DNA of 17,844 nucleotides from Lachnospiraceae bacterium. Lineage in GTDB: Bacteria > Bacillota > Clostridia > Lachnospirales > Lachnospiraceae. The position numbers and the translations under genes were made by a program. Positions 9,102 to 14,773 of this stretch are shown piece after piece (within the stretch, counting starts at the first letter, position 1; each line of letters starts with the position of its first letter). The stretch spans positions 1 to 17,844 of the forward strand of contig CAAGKF010000003.1 in the NCBI GenBank assembly GCA_900770345.1. Direction: 5' to 3'. Below the pieces are notes generated by a model. That model was not told the origin of the DNA and did no database searches. It saw nothing but the letters and a program-made list of their open reading frames with translations.

Positions 9102-9121
9102 TTTACGACACTTTTACGACA
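9102..9121. repeat. Tandem 9-base direct repeat TTTACGACA
   Basis: TTTACGACA occurs at 9102-9110 and again at 9113-9121, an 11-base period close to one helical turn. This lies about 50 bases before tnpV. The spacing suits two protein molecules binding one face of the DNA, for example a recombinase or repressor; the protein is not identified. Confidence 0.5.
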
Positions 9122-9169
9122 GATGAAGTCAAGCTATGATAAATACGTTGTGAAAGAGGTCAAAATACA

Positions 9170-9538
9170 ATGAAAGAGAGAATTACTAAAAACAGAATTG
9201 ATTATGTACTGGTTGGGGAGTATTACATACCGGATTTGAAGTTAACGGAGGAAAAACGCCCTGTCGGAAAGTATGGATGTATGCACCGAGAATACTTAAG
9301 GGAGAATAATCCGGCGTTGTTTAATGATTTGGTGCTGAGTTGTCAGCTCTGGACTTACCTTGCAGATATAAACGAGCAGGCACAAGAGAGATTACAGGTT
9401 ATTATCAGTCAGATGCAAAAAGCTGAGTCTGTAACTGAGAAAATGAAAGCGATTAATCAGTGGGAATGGATTCAGAGAATGGGCAGTATCCACAATCGTG
9501 CAGAAGAAATTGTGTTGAGTGAGTTGATATATAAGTAA
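9170..9538 (+). CDS. tnpV: TnpV-family transposon-encoded protein
   Basis: This 122-residue protein matches my knowledge of the TnpV family found in Clostridia mobile elements of the Tn4451 type. Recognisable features are the N-terminal Y(V)LVGEYYIPDL strand, a PVGKYG-M-REYL segment, a central L..QLWTYLADINEQAQERL helix and the C-terminal NRAEEIVLSELIY signature. TnpV has no established biochemical function. The ribosome binding site GAAAGAGG lies at 9152-9159. The length is complete for the family. No transposase or recombinase of the parent element is present in the window, so this is probably a remnant or a cargo gene. It is followed after 150 bases by the AbiF-type gene on the same strand. 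Confidence 0.85.
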   Translation: MKERITKNRIDYVLVGEYYIPDLKLTEEKRPVGKYGCMHREYLRENNPALFNDLVLSCQLWTYLADINEQAQERLQVIISQMQKAESVTEKMKAINQWEWIQRMGSIHNRAEEIVLSELIYK

Positions 9539-9576
9539 AAGGGAAAAAGAAGCTTATCCTTATTATTGGAATTATA

Positions 9577-9605
9577 TTGAAAAAAACAGTGTTAAGTGAT
9601 ATGCT
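9577..9605 (+). promoter_or_regulatory. Likely promoter of the AbiF-type gene
   Basis: TTGAAA (9577-9582) and TATGCT (9600-9605) are separated by 17 bases. This is the best sigma-A-type match between tnpV and the next gene. A transcript starting near 9612 would carry the hairpin at 9628-9656 in its leader. Confidence 0.45.
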
Positions 9606-9627
9606 TATTCTGTCGAAAAATGCGAAT

Positions 9628-9661
9628 ACCTCTCAGTATTTTTTGTGCTGAGAGGTTTTTT
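9628..9661 (+). terminator. Strong intrinsic terminator or attenuator before the AbiF-type gene
   Basis: ACCTCTCAG (9628-9636) pairs perfectly with CTGAGAGGT (9648-9656) around an 11-base loop, and a T-run follows to 9661. It may end the tnpV transcript. It also lies only 27 bases before the next start codon, with the likely promoter upstream of it, so the downstream gene may depend on read-through. Confidence 0.75.
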
Positions 9662-9688
9662 ATACGCTAATGTAATAGAGGTAAAATA

Positions 9689-10657
9689 ATGCCAGTCACT
9701 AAGGAATTTAAAACGATAGATGAACAGATTTCAGGACTTCTTGGAAGAGGACTGAAATTCAAAAACAGAAAGAAAGCTGCGAAGGTTTTAAGTCAATACA
9801 ATTATTTTGATGTAATTAATGGGTTTGAATCTATACTTTTAAAAAAGAATGTGCCTAATAAAGAGTATGAAAACGTGTATTTTGAAGATTTTCGAGATTT
9901 ATTTTTCTTTGATATGAAATTAAAAAAATATACGTTATTTAAAATATTTGATGTGGAGGCCAGACTGCGAACATCAATATCATATAATTTTGCGGCTACA
10001 TATTGTAAAACACCTGCGGACACTTTAAATTATTTAAATCCAGCATACTATAGTGCTCCGCCAGTAACAGATACCAATATGACAAATCGATTTAATTCAT
10101 TTGATTTGTTTAAAACCACACAGTATTGGCCAAATGGAAACGTCAAAACTAGATCTTTTATTGATGAATTAAAGCGAGATAAAGATTATGTAAATCAATA
10201 TACTGATCCTCCGTTTTGGGTTGCGATTAAAGCTTTGCCATTAGGTAGCCTGTATTATACTTTTGTCTTTTTAGACGATACTGTAAAAGAAAAAGTGTTA
10301 AAAGATTTTGGCCTTACACTGATGGATGCAAAGGCTTTTGAGCAGGCATTGTTTATATTGAAAGAGATGAGAAATCAGTGTGCACATCTTGAATTGATTA
10401 CTCGTTTTAAACTTAAAGGAAGAAGCGGTGCATTAAATAATTTTAATGATATTAGAACAATGGCTGCATTAGGGCGAGGAGATTTATCATATTTGGATGT
10501 ATTAAAAATACTCAAAGTTTTTGGTACAATATTTGATATAAAAAGGCAAATTGGAAGATTTTATCTTGTCATGTTATTTAAAGGAAGAAAGTTCATTGCG
10601 GACAAGGCATTGTCAAAGATGGGAAGAAAGAAATTGTCTGTTTGGATGAAACTTTAA
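9689..10657 (+). CDS. AbiF/Abi_2-family HEPN abortive-infection protein
   Basis: This 322-residue protein belongs to the Abi_2 (AbiD/AbiF-like) family. Evidence is the N-terminal TIDEQISGLLGRGLKF segment, the YNYFDVINGF segment, the FFDMKLKKYTLFKIFDVEARLRTSISY helix, the PPFWVAIKALPLGSLYYTF segment, and the HEPN R-x4-H motif R228-N-Q-C-A-H233 in LKEMRNQCAHLE. In this family the R-x4-H pair is expected to form an RNase site that halts growth on phage infection, and AbiF-type proteins are held in check by a structured RNA and are related to Cas13. The C-terminal tail is lysine- and arginine-rich. The ribosome binding site ATAGAGG lies 7 bases before the ATG. The gene is far more AT-rich than the flanking blocks, consistent with transfer. 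A promoter and candidate RNA follow 17 bases after the stop codon. The family call is firm; the activity is inferred. Confidence 0.88.
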   Translation: MPVTKEFKTIDEQISGLLGRGLKFKNRKKAAKVLSQYNYFDVINGFESILLKKNVPNKEYENVYFEDFRDLFFFDMKLKKYTLFKIFDVEARLRTSISYNFAATYCKTPADTLNYLNPAYYSAPPVTDTNMTNRFNSFDLFKTTQYWPNGNVKTRSFIDELKRDKDYVNQYTDPPFWVAIKALPLGSLYYTFVFLDDTVKEKVLKDFGLTLMDAKAFEQALFILKEMRNQCAHLELITRFKLKGRSGALNNFNDIRTMAALGRGDLSYLDVLKILKVFGTIFDIKRQIGRFYLVMLFKGRKFIADKALSKMGRKKLSVWMKL

Positions 10658-10674
10658 AAAATCCTATAAATCTA

Positions 10675-10702
10675 TTGCATTTTTCTCGGAAATGTGTATA
10701 AT
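10675..10702 (+). promoter_or_regulatory. Strong promoter for a small RNA
   Basis: TTGCAT (10675-10680) and a perfect TATAAT (10697-10702) are separated by 16 bases. The promoter begins 17 bases after the AbiF-type stop codon and no open reading frame follows, so it most likely drives the candidate RNA that starts near 10709. Confidence 0.75.
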
Positions 10703-10708
10703 AATAGT

Positions 10709-10788
10709 ACGGTAAAGCTAACGTTTAGAGTTAGTGGCCATGCATTTGGCGTAAGAGCATCTACAGAAATGTAGGTGCTTTTATTTTT
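10709..10788 (+). ncRNA. Candidate AbiF-associated structured RNA
   Basis: About 80 nt lie between a strong promoter and a strong terminator. Three stems are visible: CTAAC/GTTAG (10718-10722 with 10730-10734), GCCA/TGGC (10737-10740 with 10747-10750), and a 10-pair stem AGCATCTACA/TGTAGGTGCT (10756-10765 with 10770-10779, one T-G wobble) capped by a GAAA tetraloop and followed by TTTTATTTTT. The last stem is an intrinsic terminator. There is no start codon with a ribosome binding site. Position next to an AbiF-type HEPN gene suggests an RNA antitoxin or regulator. The abiF RNA family is known to occur with such genes, but I cannot match this sequence to that model from memory. Confidence 0.7.
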
Positions 10789-10886
10789 GCGTCTTTGTTA
10801 GCAGGTCATAGCGTAAAAAAGGCATTTGCTTTTGTGTAATTTTAGCATATATGTATCATCCTTGATTAGCCATTTTATGTGCGTAA
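10731..10886 (+). repeat. Three divergent repeats of a TTAG...GCGTAA unit
   Basis: TTAG occurs at 10731, 10798 and 10866 (spacing 67 and 68). Each is followed 9-14 bases later by GCGTAA at 10749, 10811 and 10881. Each unit is followed by a hairpin-forming, T-rich stretch. The first copy is inside the candidate RNA. The units are too divergent to call a proven tandem repeat. Confidence 0.4.
10818..10834 (+). repeat. Weak hairpin ending the second repeat unit
   Basis: AAAAG and CTTTT pair around the loop GCATTTG and follow directly after the second GCGTAA. The stem is only five pairs, so termination here would be inefficient. Confidence 0.3.
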
Positions 10887-10939
10887 ACCGGTTAGGTTTT
10901 CGGCGAAGTGTTACGATAAGCACTTCGCCATTTTTATTT
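10885..10939 (+). terminator. Two hairpins ending in a strong intrinsic terminator
   Basis: AAACC (10885-10889) pairs with GGTTT (10895-10899). GGCGAAGTG (10902-10910) then pairs perfectly with CACTTCGCC (10921-10929), followed by ATTTTTATTTT. No coding sequence precedes it. It ends either a second small RNA or read-through from the RNA upstream. Possible promoter elements for a separate start (TTGTGT, 16 bases, TATCAT) lie just upstream near 10834-10861 but are weak. Confidence 0.65.
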
Positions 10940-11016
10940 TAATGGGAAACAAATTGAATTTGAACTTCATCTGTCTGGAATATTTATTTTGCTGAATAAT
11001 CTGATATAATCCTGTC

Positions 11017-11029
11017 TTTGACAGTTTGA
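11017..11029 (+). repeat. Left terminal inverted repeat of the insertion sequence
   Basis: TTTGACAGTTTGA here is the exact reverse complement of TCAAACTGTCAAA at 12955-12967. The match weakens beyond 13 bases. Confidence 0.85.
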
Positions 11030-11037
11030 AAGATCAT

Positions 11038-11082
11038 AAAACGCTGTACAGCCTTTATTTCCAGGCCCTACAGCGTTTTTTT
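11038..11082. terminator. Bidirectional terminator after the transposase
   Basis: AAAACGCTGTA (11038-11048) pairs perfectly with TACAGCGTTTT (11069-11079), with an inner CCT/AGG extension. Seven T residues follow on the plus strand and a shorter T-run on the minus strand. It lies 24 bases past the transposase stop codon and would also block transcription entering the element from the left. Confidence 0.8.
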
Positions 11083-11105
11083 CCTTCGTTGTGCTCTTGG
11101 GTAAT

Positions 11106-12836
11106 TTATTTCCTTCCCTTACTCTTTTTCTGAATTTCTTTCATTTTCTGCTTTGTAATAAACTGATAGTCTGTCCGAAAACCACAGACCTCGTGCAGCG
11201 CATCCGTAATCAGTTCTCTCTTATATAAAGGCATATACCCTTGCCCTTCCACATCCGCAAAATTCATTTCCTTCAAGGTATTAAGGATTTCCTCACAGGT
11301 ATATGCTCCACCAAGCTTTCTTTCCAATAGACGATAGACTAAAAGCGCTAAAAAGCAAATGAGAAAGTGAGCTGTAATACGGTTTTCCAGGCGGACAAAG
11401 GCCGGCCTTGCCTCGAACTCCGTTTTCATGATCCGAAAACATTCCTCGATTTTCCATCTCCCCTCACTGACTTTTAGAATGTCTTTTACCTCATCATCCA
11501 GCAGGTCGGTACACACTGCGTACAGACCATCATATCTCGCTTCCTCCGCAATCTTTTCCTCATCCAAAAAATAACGGATTTTTGCCTTTTCCCCCTCCTT
11601 TGTCACGGCCAGCTTCCCCACAAACCTTGCCGGATCATTTGGGTTTTTTCGTTCTGTCTTGCGTTTTCCTGATGCGATCATCTTCTGTGCCCGCTCAACC
11701 TGCCTTCTCCGGATTTCCTTCTGATAGGCGGCGTATTTTGGAGAATAGGTAATAATCAGCCGCTGGTTCAGCTTCTTGGTGGTATAGGGCTCTTCCTTAT
11801 AAAAGATGCGGCAGGCATCCTCTTCCTCCAGAGCGTTGATGTCTACAGGCTCATCATCTATGACACCTTTAAAACCTTTGGGATTCAGAGCCCATTCCCT
11901 GTCCTCCTTTGGCAGTTTTTTAATCGACTGCGTAACGATGAAAGCCCTCCTGCCCATATGGTTCAGTTCTCGGTTCGACTCGGAGCCAAGCCCTGCATCA
12001 CAACAATAAATAAATTTCTCATGGCCAAAGTCGGTCAGGACCTTTTGCTCCAGGGGTTTTAAGGATTTTTGTTCATTCTGATTCCCGGGGAAGAGGGAAA
12101 AGGCCAGAGGGATTCCTTGCCCGTCCGTAAACAGCCCCATCTGGATAATGGGGTTGGGGCGGTTTTCCTTACTCTTTCCGTATTGTTTGTCTCCCTCTGC
12201 CTGTTCAATTTCGAAATAATAATTCGTACAGTCATAATAAAGGATGCCGTCCATTCGTTTTGTGACGAAATTGCTGTTTTTATAAACCTCAGCCTGAATC
12301 AGGTCACATTCTTCCGCGAGGACATCCAGAGCCCGGTAGACATCATGCTCCTCATAAGAAGGCGGCTCCAGGAAATCCATGGCTGCGCGATAAGAAGCGG
12401 ACTTGCTGCCGGGTTCCAGGATTCTTGTGTAAATCAAATCCGACAAGATCGCGTTGATATCATAATGGAAGTGGTGTTTATCCCTGATTTTTCGGCAGAT
12501 ACGGTCAAAGCCCAGTTGATAATAAACAGCCTGAGGGAAGAGATATCCGCCTTTAAAAAGTTTCTGCTGGTGATAATCCATGGGTCTGTCTGCGTGAAAA
12601 GGAATTAGGACTGTTCTGGCCTGATTTTGTTTTTTATATTTTTCTGTTTCGATTCTGGCCTGTTCTTTTGCCCAGGCCATGACGCCGTTCCTGTCAGTGC
12701 CAAGTTGTTCGGATAGTTCTCTGAGCGTGCCAAGTTTACAGATAATTTTGGAAGTACTCTTTCCCTCATTGTTGACATAGGACTTGGTGATATAAAAAGA
12801 TTCGGAATTTTTAGATTTTGTAGTAGTCACTTTCAT
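11106..12836 (-). CDS. IS1634-family transposase
   Basis: This intact 576-residue DDE transposase of the IS4 superfamily catalyses cut-and-paste movement of the surrounding element. Likely catalytic residues are D202 in ILYYDCTNYYFEIE, D280 in FIYCCDAGLG, and E464 in the EGRWKIEECFRIMKTEF helix, which has the spaced Arg/Glu/Lys pattern of this group. A long insertion between the second Asp and the Glu is typical of the family. The basic, alpha-helical C-terminus (KQKMKEIQKKSKGRK) is also typical. The ribosome binding site AGGGAGG lies on the minus strand at 12850-12844. No frameshift or internal stop is seen, so the element may be active. Confidence 0.93.
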   Translation of the reverse strand: MKVTTTKSKNSESFYITKSYVNNEGKSTSKIICKLGTLRELSEQLGTDRNGVMAWAKEQARIETEKYKKQNQARTVLIPFHADRPMDYHQQKLFKGGYLFPQAVYYQLGFDRICRKIRDKHHFHYDINAILSDLIYTRILEPGSKSASYRAAMDFLEPPSYEEHDVYRALDVLAEECDLIQAEVYKNSNFVTKRMDGILYYDCTNYYFEIEQAEGDKQYGKSKENRPNPIIQMGLFTDGQGIPLAFSLFPGNQNEQKSLKPLEQKVLTDFGHEKFIYCCDAGLGSESNRELNHMGRRAFIVTQSIKKLPKEDREWALNPKGFKGVIDDEPVDINALEEEDACRIFYKEEPYTTKKLNQRLIITYSPKYAAYQKEIRRRQVERAQKMIASGKRKTERKNPNDPARFVGKLAVTKEGEKAKIRYFLDEEKIAEEARYDGLYAVCTDLLDDEVKDILKVSEGRWKIEECFRIMKTEFEARPAFVRLENRITAHFLICFLALLVYRLLERKLGGAYTCEEILNTLKEMNFADVEGQGYMPLYKRELITDALHEVCGFRTDYQFITKQKMKEIQKKSKGRK

Positions 12837-12856
12837 GGCAAATCCTCCCTGAATCC

Positions 12857-12862
12857 ATTATA
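12857..12862 (-). promoter_or_regulatory. Transposase extended -10 promoter element
   Basis: On the minus strand the sequence reads TGTGGTATAAT, an extended -10 with TG one base before TATAAT, about 20 bases before the transposase start codon. No good -35 is visible, which fits an extended -10 promoter of low activity. Confidence 0.55.
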
Positions 12863-12954
12863 CCACAGATTGCTATAAAATGCTATATAATAAAACAAAA
12901 ATTTTGACAAAAAAAATATAGGCTTTACAAGGCCTAAAAGTACTTTTTTCATTA

Positions 12955-12967
12955 TCAAACTGTCAAA
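12955..12967 (-). repeat. Right terminal inverted repeat of the insertion sequence
   Basis: TCAAACTGTCAAA on the plus strand is the exact inverted copy of the left end at 11017-11029. Confidence 0.85.
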
Positions 12968-12985
12968 CACCCGAGTACAGATATC

Positions 12986-13015
12986 TTGAAAAAATAAGAG
13001 ATTTACGTGTATAAT
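12986..13015 (+). promoter_or_regulatory. Promoter of the ABC exporter operon
   Basis: TTGAAA (12986-12991) and a perfect TATAAT (13010-13015) are separated by 18 bases. The -35 begins 18 bases after the right end of the insertion sequence, so any regulatory site further upstream has been displaced. An AGGAGGGGG ribosome binding site follows at 13035-13043. Confidence 0.7.
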
Positions 13016-13057
13016 GTTACTGTCTAAATCGAGCAGGAGGGGGAGAGTACAGAAGCC

Positions 13058-14773
13058 ATGAAACTTATTTTACAGTATCTGCGCAGGCATATGGGTATTT
13101 TTCTGCTGTCTACCATGTTTCTGACGATGGAAGCCATGGCGGATCTGCTGCAGCCGACATTTATGTCCTATATTGTGGACAGGGGTGTGAAACAGGCGGA
13201 TATCCGCCGGATTTTCGGGTATGGGGCAGTTATGCTTGTGATCGCGCTGGCCGGTGCTTTTTCCGCGGTGATGCGCAATTATTTTTCCAGCCGGACATCC
13301 CAGACCATCGGAAAAGAGCTGCGCCGGGACATGTATCACAATGTTGCCGGACTGTCTCTGGAAAATATCGACCGTCTGCAGCCGGCCTCCATCATCACCC
13401 GTATTACCAATGATGTGACTCAGATCCAGGAATTTATCAACAGCATGATGCGCATGATGGTCAAGGCGCCCATTACCTGCGTCGGTGCGGTGGGGCTGAT
13501 TATCTTTCAGACTCCCGATCAGGCGCCACTGATCCTTGGGATCCTTGTCATTGTGTCGCTGCTGATTCTCAGCAATATGAAGATCGGCTATCCGCGGTTC
13601 GGCATTGTCCAGAAACGGCTGGATAAACTGAATGATACCACACGGCAGTTCCTCTCCTCTGTTCGGGTCGTGAAGGCCTTTCGGGCCGAAGACCAGGAAA
13701 CGGAAAAATTCACGGCTGCTTCTCATGATCTTGCGGCTGCCAATACTTCCGCTCTCAGGGCGATGGCAGTGTTTTCTCCGCTGATCAACCTGACAGTCAA
13801 TTTTGGCATTGTTCTTCTGCTCTGGCGTTCCGGAAGCAGGCAGAGCGGAGAGATCGGAAAGCTGATGGCATCCGTCAATTACATGACTCAGGTGCTTTTT
13901 TCCGTGACCATGATCTCCAATGTCCTGAATACTGCTGTCCGGGCAATGGCTTCTTCTGAACGGATCCGGGAGGTATTGGATGAGCGTCCTGCCCAGAAGC
14001 AGGCACAGAATCCCGTGACACCGGAGATTACCGGTGAAATTACACTGGAGCAGGTTTCGTTTGCCTATGCCGGTGCGGGGAAAGAGGCTCTGCAGAATAT
14101 CAATATTCACATATACCCGGGTGAGATCATCGGCATGATCGGCCCCACAGGTTCAGGAAAAACCACGCTGGTGAATCTGATCCCCAGATTCTATGATGCC
14201 GTCAGCGGCAAGGTCAGGCTGAATGGCATTGATGTTCGTGATATAGAGGAAAAACATCTTCGCTCCGCTATTGCGGTGGTTCCCCAAAAAGCGCTGCTGT
14301 TCAGCGGAACAATCCGGGAGAATCTGCTTTGGGGACGGGCAGATGCGTCAGATGCAGAGATTGAAGAGGCTTCCCGGATCGCCTGCGCGAAAGAATTTAT
14401 CCGGGAAATGCCGGAGGGCTATGATACTGTCCTGGGACAGGGCGGAGTGAATCTTTCCGGCGGCCAGAAGCAGCGGCTGTGTCTGGCCCGCGCACTGATA
14501 CGCAGTCCCGGGATACTCATTCTGGATGACTGCACCAGTGCACTGGATGCCCGGACGGAGGCGGCAGTTTTAAATGGTCTTGAGCATCTGAAACAGAAAA
14601 TGACAGTGCTGCTGATCAGTCAGAGGATTTCCACCGTCATGCGCTGCGACAGGATCCTGTGTCTGAATAACGGTCAGATGCAGGGCTGGGGAACTCATGA
14701 TGAATTAATGAACACCTGTGAAACTTATCGGGCGATCTATGATTCTCAGATCGGAGGCGGAGAAAATGAGTGA
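13058..14773 (+). CDS. ABC exporter half-transporter, degenerate ATP-site subunit
   Basis: This 571-residue protein has an N-terminal six-helix exporter membrane domain (about 1-300) and a C-terminal ATPase domain. Walker A is GPTGSGKTT at 362-370 and the signature is LSGGQ at 466-470. Two positions are non-canonical: the Walker B catalytic Glu is Asp (D490-D491 in ILILDDCTSALD) and the switch His is Gln (Q522 in ISQRIS). This combination is known from heterodimeric exporters such as TM287/TM288, where one ATP site is catalytically weak, and the partner gene overlaps this one. Purines spaced 12-17 bases from the ATG form a rather distant ribosome binding site, and no alternative start is available. 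Substrate is unknown; multidrug or peptide efflux is typical of the class. Confidence 0.92.
   Translation: MKLILQYLRRHMGIFLLSTMFLTMEAMADLLQPTFMSYIVDRGVKQADIRRIFGYGAVMLVIALAGAFSAVMRNYFSSRTSQTIGKELRRDMYHNVAGLSLENIDRLQPASIITRITNDVTQIQEFINSMMRMMVKAPITCVGAVGLIIFQTPDQAPLILGILVIVSLLILSNMKIGYPRFGIVQKRLDKLNDTTRQFLSSVRVVKAFRAEDQETEKFTAASHDLAAANTSALRAMAVFSPLINLTVNFGIVLLLWRSGSRQSGEIGKLMASVNYMTQVLFSVTMISNVLNTAVRAMASSERIREVLDERPAQKQAQNPVTPEITGEITLEQVSFAYAGAGKEALQNINIHIYPGEIIGMIGPTGSGKTTLVNLIPRFYDAVSGKVRLNGIDVRDIEEKHLRSAIAVVPQKALLFSGTIRENLLWGRADASDAEIEEASRIACAKEFIREMPEGYDTVLGQGGVNLSGGQKQRLCLARALIRSPGILILDDCTSALDARTEAAVLNGLEHLKQKMTVLLISQRISTVMRCDRILCLNNGQMQGWGTHDELMNTCETYRAIYDSQIGGGENE

Larger units (their letters stand above)
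8883..9169. other. Structured intergenic region, no gene
   Basis: No supported coding sequence lies in these 287 bases. The stretch holds several small structures annotated separately: a GNRA-capped hairpin (8961-8980), an AT-rich hairpin (9008-9029), an imperfect hairpin followed by T residues (about 9057-9085) and a 9-base direct repeat (9102-9121). Base composition shifts here towards the AT-rich middle block, so the boundary of the acquired region probably lies within it. Confidence 0.6.
11017..12967 (-). mobile_element. IS1634-family insertion sequence
   Basis: The element is 1951 bases long and bounded by perfect 13-base inverted repeats. It encodes one intact transposase on the minus strand. 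The length and transposase type fit the IS1634 family of the IS4 superfamily. It sits between the AbiF/RNA locus and the ABC operon. No convincing target-site duplication was found, so the exact outer ends may differ by a few bases. Confidence 0.85.

Noticed and set aside
8883..9169. tRNA or group II intron remnant in the gap
   Set aside because: No cloverleaf or recognisable domain V sequence could be found, only isolated hairpins.
10731..10886. CRISPR array beside the Cas13-related AbiF gene
   Set aside because: The repeats are short and divergent, with no identical 25-35 base repeats or uniform spacers, and no cas genes are present.
11003..12984. GATAT at 11003-11007 and 12980-12984 as a target-site duplication of the insertion sequence
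   Set aside because: The two copies lie at unequal distances (9 and 12 bases) from the matched terminal repeats, and a 5-base AT-rich match is likely by chance.
13070..14110. Long minus-strand open frame (346 codons) inside the first exporter gene
   Set aside because: The plus-strand product has clear exporter motifs. The antisense frame gives a His/Gln/Arg-rich sequence with no recognisable domain, typical of a shadow frame.
14718..14765. Earlier in-frame start for the second exporter subunit
   Set aside because: It lacks a ribosome binding site and overlaps the upstream gene by 56 bases, whereas ATG 14766 has an ideally placed GGAGG.
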